In this document: positions 1 to 5,583 of the stretch, piece by piece
Layout of the letters: each line of letters begins with the position of its first letter
How positions within the stretch are numbered: position 1 is the first letter of the stretch
From: Deltaproteobacteria bacterium
Lineage (GTDB): Bacteria > JAUYMQ01
DNA: 8,355 nt
Direction of reading: 5' to 3'
Assembly: GCA_030698575.1 (NCBI GenBank)
Contig: JAUYMQ010000043.1
Span: 1 to 8,355 of the forward strand
Notes under the pieces: generated by a model
The model's input: only the letters and a program-made list of their open reading frames with translations
Told to the model about the DNA's origin: nothing
Databases searched by the model: none
Program-made: the position numbers and the translations under genes

Positions 1-153
1 TGCTCAAGGGACCATCGCGCAGGAAGGAAACCGAACCCAAGAACTGAAAGGAGGGCCAGCGTCGCTTCGCTCCGATCATGATGCCCGATCCGAGTGATCA
101 TGATGGACCGATCTTACTGATCATGATGGCCGAAATGCGCACCCGGTCCTACA
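1..153 (+). mobile_element. End of an IS21-like element (remnant, runs off the left edge)
   Basis: The stretch carries three direct repeats of GATCATGATG at 22-23 bp spacing close to an apparent element boundary. Multiple terminal repeats that bind the IstA transposase are typical of IS21-family ends. Read from the other strand, the boundary could be TGTAGGACCGG (end at 153) or TGCGCATTTCGG (end at 141); both start with the TG usual for this family. I prefer 153, because similarity to the type 2 left end stops exactly there. A plus-strand reading frame at 3-47 ends in ...KGPSRRKETEPKN-stop. It could be the tail of an IstB-like helper gene, but it is too short to assign. The family assignment is inferred from layout only. 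Confidence 0.4.
74..128 (+). repeat. Three GATCATGATG iterons
   Basis: Identical decamers start at 74, 96 and 119. The extended unit is roughly TGATCATGATGGNCCGATC, and the core GATCATGATG contains the palindrome ATCATGAT. The 22-23 bp spacing is about two helical turns, as expected for transposase binding sites at an IS end. Confidence 0.75.
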
Positions 154-196
154 GAATCGCTGATTCCCAGCCACAAATTGGAATTCGCCACCCACA
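154..196 (-). mobile_element. Type 2 element, left-end scrap (copy A)
   Basis: On the minus strand this piece starts with TGTGGGTGGCGAATTCC and continues through the GGCTG..AAT.AG.GATTCTGT pattern seen in copies B (1771-1993) and C (5350-5546). Only about 43 bp survive. One side is replaced by the IS21-like end and the other is joined to a type 1 tail from about 197. No coding sequence remains. Confidence 0.6.
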
Positions 197-428
197 CCAC
201 CTTGGCGGCCTGCACCATCATTATAAGAGAGCTGCCTGAACCCTATCTTGGGGGATTCACGGGGTTTCGCTGAGCGAGCGCTTCCGGGGGAAGTTCGCCC
301 TGGAACGAGGAGCAGCCCAACCACCCTGCCAAATTCCGCTCCACGAACGTCTCCCCGCAGGGAACTCAAAACTGATCTGGCAGAATGGAACGGCTAAATG
401 ACTACGGATGGAATTTGCGTTAGGGACA
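197..428 (+). mobile_element. Type 1 element, right-end remnant
   Basis: This is a second copy of the last part of the element at 2761-4033. It encodes the last transposase residues, HLGGLHHHYKRAA plus stop (stop at about 236-238), as at 3866-3907. It then has a diverged 3' non-coding region that keeps the hairpin CTTCC-GGG-GGAAG (281-293), the segment GAATGGAACGGCTAAATGAC, and the terminal TAGGGACA ending at 428. It differs from the 3908-4033 copy by many substitutions and indels, so the two insertions are not recent duplicates. The rest of the element is gone, replaced by the type 2 scrap. Positions 429-541 between this end and dsbA hold no gene that I can see, only a 10-bp palindrome ATCCCGGGAT at 529-538. 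Confidence 0.75.
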
Positions 429-541
429 GCCTTTTGATCGTTACGAACGGTATTTGAAATCTGCGCGAGGTCGTTTCGAGCACTTCCCTTGCTGCCAGAA
501 CTTCTCCAATGTGCAACGCCTGCCCGAAATCCCGGGATCGG

Positions 542-1201
542 TCACTGGTTTGGGTAGGCCGCTCGCACCTCGGACTCCACCAACTGCTGCAACTGTTCAT
601 AGCCAAATCTCACCAGGGGCTTGCCGTTGACAAAGAACCCCGGAGTCTTCTGCACCTGGAGGGTCTTGGCGTCTGCCATGTCCTGCTCGATGAGTCTGGC
701 GATGGCCGGGTCGTTCATGTCGGACCGGAGGCGATCCAGGTCCAGCCCTGCCTGGGGTAAGATCTGCCATAACTGCTCCGGCCGGGGCTGGTGGTGACTG
801 GCCCAGTACTCCTGGGAGGCCAACATCAACTGCAGGGTCTCCCAGTATTTGCCTTGTTTCCCCGCTGCCTCGAGGATCTTGACGAACTGGTCCGCTCCCG
901 GATGGAACGGAGCATAGCGCAGCACCAGCTTGATCTTGCCTGGATGGGCGGCCATCAGTTGCTTGGTAAACGGAAAGAAGGCGGCGCAGGTCTCGCATGC
1001 CGGATCCATGAACTCCACCAGGTAGACCTTGGCTTCGTCCGGTCCCAGGCTCTTGGAGTGTTCCCGGACAAAGGTCGAGGCATTCTCCTTGGCCATGAAA
1101 CCCAGCGTCTTTACTCGATGCTGCTTGTACGCATACGTCCCGAGGGAGAACGACAGGATCAGCACGGCGCTCACGGTCAAGACCAAATTCTTTTTGGTCA
1201 C
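542..1201 (-). CDS. DsbA-family thiol:disulfide oxidoreductase, membrane-anchored or exported
   Basis: The 219-residue product has an N-terminal hydrophobic segment (about residues 5-24), either an uncleaved signal anchor or a signal peptide, followed by a thioredoxin-fold domain. The catalytic CxxC lies at residues 69-72 in DPACETCAAFF. The cis-proline loop is TPGFFVNGKPL with Pro187. Both match the DsbA-like thioredoxin family (Thioredoxin_4/DsbA type), which introduces disulfides into exported proteins. I chose the GTG start at 1201 because a strong GGAGG (1210-1214) lies 8 bases upstream; the open frame extends further back to 1363 but only through dsbB coding sequence. The start overlaps the dsbB stop as GTGA, so the two genes are almost certainly co-translated. 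Some family members act as isomerases or reductases; pairing with DsbB favours the oxidase role. Confidence 0.9.
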   Translation of the reverse strand: MTKKNLVLTVSAVLILSFSLGTYAYKQHRVKTLGFMAKENASTFVREHSKSLGPDEAKVYLVEFMDPACETCAAFFPFTKQLMAAHPGKIKLVLRYAPFHPGADQFVKILEAAGKQGKYWETLQLMLASQEYWASHHQPRPEQLWQILPQAGLDLDRLRSDMNDPAIARLIEQDMADAKTLQVQKTPGFFVNGKPLVRFGYEQLQQLVESEVRAAYPNQ

Positions 1202-1635
1202 TTGGATGTCCTCCGCTTCAAAGCAATGAGCAACCCCACTAGGGCCGAGAATGCCAGCCAGGAGAGCAGGGGGATGGTCACGAAGCCAAACAGATCGATG
1301 TACTTCTCGGTGCAGGAAACCCCTTGACTGCAGGGTCTTATGCTGTCCGGAACAATCCCCCACACGAGCAAGTTATGGTACCCCGCCGTCAGCCAGCCTG
1401 CCAGGACCAATGGAAGGGCGTACCGGCTCACCTTCGCATCCAGCGGAAACAGCGCCGCGCTGAAGACGAAGACAAGAGGAAACAGGAAGATCCGCTGGTA
1501 CCAGCACAGCAGGCAGGGAGAGAACCCCATCACCTCGCTGAAGAACAGGCTGCCCAGGGCCGAGGCGCTGGCCACCAGCCAGCACAGGAAGACAATGGTC
1601 CAGGTAGTGTTGTAGGGGCCTGACGCGCTGTTCAT
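1198..1635 (-). CDS. DsbB/BdbC-type disulfide bond formation membrane protein
   Basis: The 145-residue product has four predicted membrane segments (about residues 12-32, 48-64, 73-93 and 117-138). The first periplasmic pair is Cys41-Cys44 in SPCLLCWYQRI, the family signature. The second pair is Cys102 and Cys108 in RPCSQGVSC. In this family electrons pass from DsbA to the second pair, then the first, then to membrane quinone. All four functional cysteines and the Arg after WYQ (Arg48) are present, so it should be active. The length matches the short BdbC-like form. The ATG at 1635 has a GAGGTGAG ribosome binding site about 8 bases upstream. It is the first gene of the pair, with dsbA directly downstream. 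The nearest upstream feature is a miniature type 2 element ending 136 bp away. Confidence 0.92.
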   Translation of the reverse strand: MNSASGPYNTTWTIVFLCWLVASASALGSLFFSEVMGFSPCLLCWYQRIFLFPLVFVFSAALFPLDAKVSRYALPLVLAGWLTAGYHNLLVWGIVPDSIRPCSQGVSCTEKYIDLFGFVTIPLLSWLAFSALVGLLIALKRRTSK

Positions 1636-1696
1636 CGCCGTTGCTCACCTCACGGGCAAAAAATCGTAGCTGTTGAGACCGATCGGTGCTTTGTGT

Positions 1697-1734
1697 CTAA
1701 CACTTGTTCTTCAAGTTTCTGGCTGAAGAGTTAG
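1697..1734 (-). promoter_or_regulatory. Possible stem-loop in the dsbB upstream region
   Basis: TTCTTCA (1707-1713) can pair with TGAAGA (1724-1729), and the outer CTAAC (1697-1701) can pair with GTTAG (1730-1734) with a 6-nt bulge. It would lie in the 5' untranslated region of dsbB. I found no convincing -35/-10 pair in 1636-1770, so the promoter is unassigned and the structure may be chance. Confidence 0.2.
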
Positions 1735-1770
1735 CACGGTTGTGGGACTCAATAAATCCATCGGCCTGCG

Positions 1771-1993
1771 TGTCCATGGCGAATTGCAAATCACGCCGCC
1801 ATCGATAGCTGAAATAGCCCGGGAGAATGGCCCTCGCACTTCCAGGTCCCATCGGCTTGGCGACCGTCATCAGCAGATGGCCGAGCAGGATGAACAGGTC
1901 CCTCATGACCGGAAAGCGTGCGGCACAACGGCCTCCGGAGCAACCCGGACGAATTGCTTATTTTCAGCCACAAATTGGAATTCGCCAGCCACA
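1771..1993 (-). mobile_element. Miniature type 2 element (copy B, MITE-like, 223 bp)
   Basis: One end reads TGTCCATGGCGAATTGC inward from 1771. The other, on the minus strand from 1993, reads TGTGGCTGGCGAATTCC. These form an imperfect terminal inverted repeat. Inside, on the minus strand, the transposase start survives as MRDLFILLGHLLMTVAKP (ATG at 1906) and runs on to GPGSARAI. It is then fused, out of frame, to the last codons of the same gene (PGLFQLSMAA-stop), equivalent to RGLYELPIAA in the longer copy at 6348. So nearly the whole gene was removed by one internal deletion while both ends were kept. It cannot move by itself but could be moved by a full-length relative. No clear target duplication is visible. 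Confidence 0.75.
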
Positions 1994-2118
1994 GGCGCGC
2001 CTTGAAAATCCGGCGCAAGCATTCCGAGCTCACCAAAGGAAAAAGTCTGGGTTTGGCAGGCGCAGATCGATATGGCCGCGATTGTGCAGCCGGTGATTCG
2101 AAGGATCAAGAAGAACAT
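1994..2118 (-). pseudogene. 5' fragment of a lipoprotein-like gene cut by the type 2 insertion
   Basis: An ATG at 2118 opens MFFLILRITGCTIAAISICAC, a hydrophobic export signal with a plausible lipobox (ICAC), followed by QTQTFSFGELGMLAPDFQGAP. The native sequence stops at about 1994, where the type 2 end begins, and the frame then runs on into IS sequence to 1903. The LGMLAPDF stretch resembles the start of redoxin/TlpA-type domains (commonly G..APDF), which would suit the disulfide theme, but eight residues cannot prove it. The ribosome binding site is weak (GGAAA). The gene lies 32 bp beyond the preceding small ORF and was probably the last member of the 2724-to-2118 cluster before disruption. 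Confidence 0.45.
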
Positions 2119-2150
2119 CGTTCAATTTCCAATGTTTCCAGCGCTAACTG

Positions 2151-2258
2151 TTAAGCACGAACTGGACTGTCATCTGGTTCCCAAGGCTCACCGGGAAACT
2201 TCGTAGCGTCGGGGATGGCGTTCTGGAGTGGCCGGGACCCCCGCGCCTCATCTGTCAC
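2151..2258 (-). CDS. Small ORF (35 aa) overlapping the end of the Cys-rich gene
   Basis: GTG at 2258 lies inside the last codons of the cysteine-rich gene: AAGTGA provides both its stop and this start (GTGA overlap), as in dsbB-dsbA. The product begins VTDEARGSRPLQ and ends EPDDSPVRA, a polar, proline-rich peptide with no domain, signal or cysteine. The only ribosome binding signal is a short GGA 5 bases upstream. It may be expressed by termination-reinitiation, or the overlap may be chance. I do not recognise it. Confidence 0.25.
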   Translation of the reverse strand: MTDEARGSRPLQNAIPDATKFPGEPWEPDDSPVRA

Positions 2259-2641
2259 TTGAATCCGAACTCGCAGCGTCCGGAGGGGTTGCAGAATATG
2301 GTGTCGCCCTGGGCTCCGCAGAGATCCCATGCCGGGCAGAAAAGCTGACCCCGGGCACCAGGCAGGTGATCGCGACATTGACCTGCGTACCTCGCCCCAT
2401 ATTGCTTCAGGAAGTCTCGCGAAATGGCGATTGAAATCCCGCCGGAGCTACAACCGCAGCAGCTCCAGGGAACCAAAGTGCAGTCGGAATCAACCGCGCA
2501 GCGCGTCCAGGCGGTCGGGATCATGATTACCTCGAAGCATAACTCGTGCGGCGGGAATGGGAACGGGTAGCAGGCGGTTTGGGAGGCGTTTGCGGTGGAC
2601 GAGATCAGAAGAAGCGCGAGCAGGAGGGGGAGTCGTTTCAT
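2255..2641 (-). CDS. Secreted cysteine-rich protein (12 Cys), unknown function
   Basis: The 128-residue product begins with a textbook signal peptide, MKRLPLLLALLLISSTANA, with cleavage expected after Ala19. The mature part has about 109 residues and 12 cysteines (24, 35, 48, 54, 61, 62, 64, 89, 102, 108, 117 and 123), an even number and over 10 percent of the chain, as in a disulfide-knotted envelope protein. CAVDSDCTLV (48-57) and the SCCGCSSGG cluster (60-68) resemble parts of small Cys-rich exported proteins with a C..D.DC pattern, but I cannot name a family. The ATG at 2641 overlaps the stop of a 28-codon ORF (ATGA) and has only a weak ribosome binding site of its own. The dsbB-dsbA pair 600 bp downstream could supply its disulfides (inference). 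Metal binding by CC.C is an alternative. Confidence 0.8.
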   Translation of the reverse strand: MKRLPLLLALLLISSTANASQTACYPFPFPPHELCFEVIMIPTAWTRCAVDSDCTLVPWSCCGCSSGGISIAISRDFLKQYGARYAGQCRDHLPGARGQLFCPAWDLCGAQGDTIFCNPSGRCEFGFK

Positions 2642-2724
2642 TGGATGCCACCCGACAGGCTCTCTCGTTTCGCTAGAGAGGCGAGGGAAAGGTGCAGGGC
2701 CACATCAATGAGCAGGCATCTCAT
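2638..2724 (-). CDS. 28-aa leader ORF translationally coupled to the Cys-rich gene
   Basis: ATG at 2724 has the best ribosome binding site in the area (AAGGAG at 2731-2736, 6 bases upstream). The frame encodes MRCLLIDVALHLSLASLAKR followed by ESLSGGIQ and stops at 2638-2640. The stop TGA overlaps the next start as ATGA. The downstream gene lacks a good ribosome binding site, so this ORF probably recruits ribosomes for it. The peptide is hydrophobic in its first half, with one cysteine and no known homology that I recognise. It could be a leader peptide, or an upstream start that only serves coupling. Confidence 0.5.
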   Translation of the reverse strand: MRCLLIDVALHLSLASLAKRESLSGGIQ

Positions 2725-2730
2725 GGGTCA

Positions 2731-2736
2731 CTCCTT
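2731..2736 (-). promoter_or_regulatory. Strong Shine-Dalgarno site of the leader ORF
   Basis: AAGGAG on the minus strand, 6 bases before the ATG at 2724. It supports real translation of the 28-codon ORF and decides its start over the second ATG at 2719. Confidence 0.6.
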
Positions 2737-2760
2737 GGGGTGCTGAGCCATCGAATGGCT

Positions 2761-2784
2761 TGTCATTCCCGTAAATTCCGTCCG
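2761..2784 (+). repeat. Type 1 left terminal inverted repeat
   Basis: It matches the reverse complement of 4010-4033 at about 18 of 24 positions; the shared blocks are TGTC, CGTAA, TTCC and TCCG. The right end of the remnant at 428 (TGTCCCTAACGCAAATTCC read inward) gives a similar match. Confidence 0.7.
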
Positions 2785-2791
2785 GCACGAA

Positions 2792-2820
2792 ATAATTGGC
2801 GATTTTCCATCAGATCTCAA
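2792..2820 (-). promoter_or_regulatory. Possible outward promoter just inside the type 1 left end
   Basis: On the minus strand, TTGAGA (2815-2820) and AATTAT (2792-2797) are separated by 17 bp, giving 5/6 and 4/6 matches to sigma70 boxes. Transcription would start near 2785, leave the IS within about 25 bp and enter the leader ORF at 2724. The IS may therefore have supplied the promoter of the Cys-rich gene. Short AT-rich matches like this often occur by chance. Confidence 0.35.
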
Positions 2821-2955
2821 TGCTATGCAACCCTTGGATTTGCGTCTCGCTCGGGCCGTTCGGCCTCCCACCCAGCCTGCCTTGCAGGGCTCCCCGCACA
2901 CCCTCGATACTCCTCGCCGCCAGATCGCCCTCAATCCCGTCCCCGGAATTCATCG

Positions 2956-3907
2956 ATGGTTATCGCCCACATGCTGCTCTCGTTCATCCGTGCCCTTTTC
3001 CGCAATCGCGACGGTCTCGCGCTCGAGAATCTTGCCCTTCGCCAGCAACTTGCCATCCTTCAGCGAAGCGTTAAACGTCCCCTGCTCCGCCGCCGAGACC
3101 GCCTCTTCTGGGTCTTGCTGAGGAGCTATGGGCCCGATGGGACGCTAGCCTTCTGCTCGTGAAACCGGACACCGTCGTTCGCTGGCATCGCGATGCCTTC
3201 AAGACCTTCTGGAGATGGAAATCCCGGAGGAAGAGACCGGGCCGACCGTCGCTGGACCCTGAAGTCATCGCCCTAATCAAGCGCATGGCACGCGAAAACC
3301 AGACCTGTGGCGCACCTCGCATTACTTCGGAGCTGCTCCTGCTCGGCTACGTGGTACGGGATACCGCCGTCGCGAAGTACATGCCGAGGAGAAAGCACGG
3401 ACCCCCCTCCCAGCGCTGGCGCACCTTCCTGAAGATTCATATGGCCGAGACCGCCGGCGAATCTTGCACTTCAACGTGACAACAAATCCTACGGCCGAAT
3501 GGACAGCGCAGCAGATGGTTGAAGCGTTCCCCGGCGATAGCCCGATCCCGAAGTTCCTCATTCGCGACCGTGATGGGATCTACGGAAGCTACTTTCGCCG
3601 GCGCGTTCGGAACGTGGGAATACGAGAGATTGTGACGAGCCGGAAATCACCCTGGCAGAATCCGTACGCCGAGCGGGTCATCGGCTCGATTCGTCGGGAA
3701 TGCCTGCACCATGTGATCGTCCTCGGCGAGCGGCATCTGTGGCTGATTCTCAAGCAATACGTCCGCTACTACAACGACGTTCGGCCTCATCTTTCGCTGC
3801 AGCGCAATGCGCCCATGCCGAGAAAGGTCGACCCGCCCGGTCGAGGGCGGATCGTTGCCATTCCCCACCTCGGCGGCCTGCACCATCATTATAAGAGAGC
3901 TGCCTGA
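2956..3907 (+). pseudogene. Type 1 DDE transposase, broken by frameshift and loss of the first catalytic Asp
   Basis: The gene starts MVIAHMLLSFIRALFR, followed by the conserved ENLALRQQLAILQRS and RDRLFWVLL. At about 3121-3126 the frame shifts: the true continuation, LWARWDASLLLVKPDTVVRW, lies in another frame. That segment holds the helix-turn-helix region (GAPRITSELLLLGYVVRDT, AKYM) up to WRTFLKIHM near 3442. It then jumps, with another frame change, to DRRRILHFNVTTNPTAEW from 3449. In relatives I recall, about 30 residues lie between these blocks, including VDFFTV with the first Asp of the DDE triad. They are missing here. The second Asp (IRDRDGIYG) and the Glu (YAERVIGSIRRE) remain, and the C-terminus HLGGLHHHYKRAA is intact. 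The product cannot be an active transposase. Confidence 0.9.
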
Positions 3908-3908
3908 C

Positions 3909-3921
3909 CCCCATCTTGGGG
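3909..3921 (+). terminator. Hairpin directly after the type 1 transposase stop
   Basis: CCCCA-TCT-TGGGG sits one base after the TGA at 3905-3907. There is no T-run, so it is not a canonical intrinsic terminator. The remnant at 242-255 has a weakened form (CCCTA-TCT-TGGGG). It may end or protect the transposase transcript. Confidence 0.35.
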
Positions 3922-3948
3922 AACTCCCGGGGATTAGCTCAGCCTGCG

Positions 3949-3961
3949 CTTCCGGGGGAAG
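3949..3961 (+). repeat. Conserved hairpin in the type 1 3' region
   Basis: CTTCC-GGG-GGAAG is identical in the remnant at 281-293, although the sequence between the two hairpins has diverged. This suggests selected structure near the element end. Confidence 0.4.
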
Positions 3962-4009
3962 TTCGCCCTGAACCCAGGATCGGTCCAAGATGGAACGGCT
4001 GAATGACTA

Positions 4010-4033
4010 CGGATGGAACTTACGATAGGGACA
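4010..4033 (+). repeat. Type 1 right terminal inverted repeat
   Basis: Read inward on the minus strand it starts TGTCCCTATCGTAAGTTCC and pairs with 2761-2784. It ends 30 bp beyond the antiporter stop codon. Confidence 0.7.
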
Positions 4034-4063
4034 CCCATGACGGCGGGACGTCCAACGCGGACA

Positions 4064-5335
4064 TCATGGAGAAAGCTCCTGCCCCGCACGACCCCTGGGT
4101 ATTCGAAGCAGCCGCTGCAGTACGGGCCCGCTCATCATGGATGTCACCAGGGCCATCGTCACCAGCGCCACGAAGATCCGCTGGTCAATCAGTCCATACT
4201 CCAGAGCGATCGAGGCCAGAATCATCTCCATGGCGCCGCGCGCGTTCATGGCAAAGCCGATGGCCAGCGCCTCTTTATAAGCGATGCCGCTTATCCACGC
4301 TCCCAGTCCGGCCCCGCCCACCTTGCCGACGGTCGCGATGCCGATTACCAGCAACACCAGCTCCAGGTCGAAGCTGATCGCGAAGTTTGCCTTCAAACCG
4401 ACGGAAACGAAGTAAATCGGTGCGAACAGGCTGATGGCGAACTGGTGAATGACGTCCTTTGCCTGCCCTGCTCCCTTGTGCTCGAACACACGAAAAAGAG
4501 CAACGCCAATCAGAAAAGCCCCGAAGATGGCATGGATGTGCATGGTTTCGGCAACGGCTGCCGACATGAAGATGAGGATGGCCGTCAGCGCCAGGTACCC
4601 GCTGGGCCACACCAGCGATTTTCGCGCCCACCGGAAAAGCACCGGTCCGGCCCACCGGCCGAATCCCAGCACCAGAAGGCAAAAAGTGAATGTCAGACCG
4701 AGTGTTCTCGCGAGGTTACCATCGAGATTGCTGGCGGTTAAGTTGCTGAGCAGCAACGCGAAAAGGGCCCAGCCCAGCAGGTCGTTGATCGCGGCGGAAG
4801 TCAGAACGATTCCCCCCAGCTCTTTGTGAAGAAGCCGAAGGTCCATGAGGATTCTCGCAATCACGGGCAGGGCCGAAATGGAGAGCGCGATGCCGATGAA
4901 GAGCACAAAATTCGACTGCCAGTTTCCGGAAGAGTACCCCCACAGCCCAGGCACAAGCAGGACGGAGGCGACGCCGAGGCCGAACGGCAACCCGCACCCG
5001 AGAATGCTGATGAGAAGGATTGCCTTTTTTCGCTTCCGAAGCTGAGAGAGATTGACCTCGAGGCCGGCCACGAACATGAAAAACAGCATGCCGATCTTGA
5101 TGAGCACTTCCCGCGCATGAACGAGTTCGGGCTCCCCCGGAAACAGTCGCTGGTAAATTTCCGGGAAGAACACCCCGCATACGGTCGGGCCCAGAACGAT
5201 ACCGCCTACTAGCTCACCCAGCACGGCCGGCTGGTGACACTTTCGCATGAGCTGTCCGAACAGCAGTCCGGCAGCCAGCATCACACCAACCTGTATCAGG
5301 AATACAACGGCGAGATCGGGGTGGGACTCACTCAT
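4064..5335 (-). CDS. CPA2-type monovalent cation:proton antiporter
   Basis: The 423-residue product has about 11-13 hydrophobic segments and the Na+/H+ exchanger fold signatures: PAVLGELVGGIVLGP (36-50), MLFFMFVAGLEVNL (83-96), a SISALPVIARIL motif before the core helix, and AAINDLLGW with the ion-binding pair Asn184-Asp185. A late helix has the typical FAMNARGAMEM with its Arg. It should exchange Na+ or K+ for protons across the inner membrane. An Asn-Asp pair instead of Asp-Asp is generally linked to electroneutral exchange, but substrate and stoichiometry cannot be read from sequence. The RCK/TrkA-N regulatory domain found in KefB/KefC is absent; the chain ends soon after the last helix. 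The ATG at 5335 has only a loose GGGGGCAG before it. A type 2 end starts 15 bp upstream, so the native promoter is probably lost or replaced. Confidence 0.9.
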   Translation of the reverse strand: MSESHPDLAVVFLIQVGVMLAAGLLFGQLMRKCHQPAVLGELVGGIVLGPTVCGVFFPEIYQRLFPGEPELVHAREVLIKIGMLFFMFVAGLEVNLSQLRKRKKAILLISILGCGLPFGLGVASVLLVPGLWGYSSGNWQSNFVLFIGIALSISALPVIARILMDLRLLHKELGGIVLTSAAINDLLGWALFALLLSNLTASNLDGNLARTLGLTFTFCLLVLGFGRWAGPVLFRWARKSLVWPSGYLALTAILIFMSAAVAETMHIHAIFGAFLIGVALFRVFEHKGAGQAKDVIHQFAISLFAPIYFVSVGLKANFAISFDLELVLLVIGIATVGKVGGAGLGAWISGIAYKEALAIGFAMNARGAMEMILASIALEYGLIDQRIFVALVTMALVTSMMSGPVLQRLLRIPRGRAGQELSP

Positions 5336-5349
5336 GGGCTGCCCCCGCG

Positions 5350-5546
5350 TGTGTATGACGAATTACTAATCACGCCCCCATCGGAAGCTGAAATAGCCCC
5401 CGACAATGTGCCTGCCGCCGGAATTTGTCGAGATTAGGGGAGTGGGGGTAGTCCCTCATGGCGCGGAAGCGTAGGGCAGAGGGCCGTCCAGGGCAAGCCG
5501 ACAGAATCCCTCATTTTCAGCCACAAATTGGAATTCGCAATGCACA
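5350..5546 (-). mobile_element. Miniature type 2 element (copy C, MITE-like, 197 bp)
   Basis: Its ends are TGTGTATGACGAATTAC from 5350 and, on the minus strand, TGTGCATTGCGAATTCC from 5546. Inside, on the minus strand, the transposase start codon survives (MRD, ATG near 5458). It is followed by about 14 unrelated or diverged codons and then the conserved C-terminus AHCRGLFQLPMGA-stop, in frame with that ATG. The internal deletion therefore left a mini-ORF of about 29 codons. The region between the terminal repeat and the ATG matches copy B well. Its right end lies 15 bp from the antiporter start codon. Confidence 0.75.
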
Positions 5547-5583
5547 GCTTAAGCTTGAGTCTACGATAGATTCTGCGCATACT

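Larger units (their letters stand above)
2761..4033 (+). mobile_element. Type 1 insertion sequence, full length but defective (1273 bp)
   Basis: The left end TGTCATTCCCGTAAATTCC (2761) and the right end read inward, TGTCCCTATCGTAAGTTCC (from 4033), form an imperfect inverted repeat matching at about 18 of 24 positions. Between them is one plus-strand transposase gene, broken by a frameshift and a deletion (2956-3907). The right end recurs at 428 with the same termination, which supports 4033 as the boundary. No target-site duplication is evident. About 195 bp of non-coding sequence precede the gene and 126 bp follow it, the latter with two conserved hairpins. The transposase is of the DDE integrase-core (rve) type related to IS3/IS481 elements; I cannot place it more precisely. 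Confidence 0.75.

Noticed and set aside
1-153. Iterons as a plasmid origin or CRISPR
   Set aside because: There are only three units with no AT-rich region or rep gene, the spacers are 12-13 bp, and the position at an element end fits IS21 better.
394-606. Minus-strand ORF of 70 codons beyond dsbA
   Set aside because: It overlaps the 3' end of dsbA in another frame and runs into the type 1 end; no ribosome site or recognisable motif.
791-1327. Long plus-strand ORF (178 codons)
   Set aside because: It is antisense to dsbA and dsbB, whose catalytic motifs and coupling are clear; its translation is low-complexity and shows no domain.
2659-2681. Hairpin CTCTCT...AGAGAG
   Set aside because: It is a 6-bp stem inside the leader ORF, too weak to claim as an attenuator.
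3928-3985. tRNA-like start GGGGATTAGCTCAG with a later GTTCGCCC
   Set aside because: No D-arm, anticodon or acceptor pairing can be formed, and the second copy at 258-300 has lost the pattern, so it is type 1 element sequence.
4013-4741. Plus-strand ORF of 242 codons
   Set aside because: It lies antisense over the antiporter; the composition (many His, Gln, Arg, Pro) is typical of a shadow frame.
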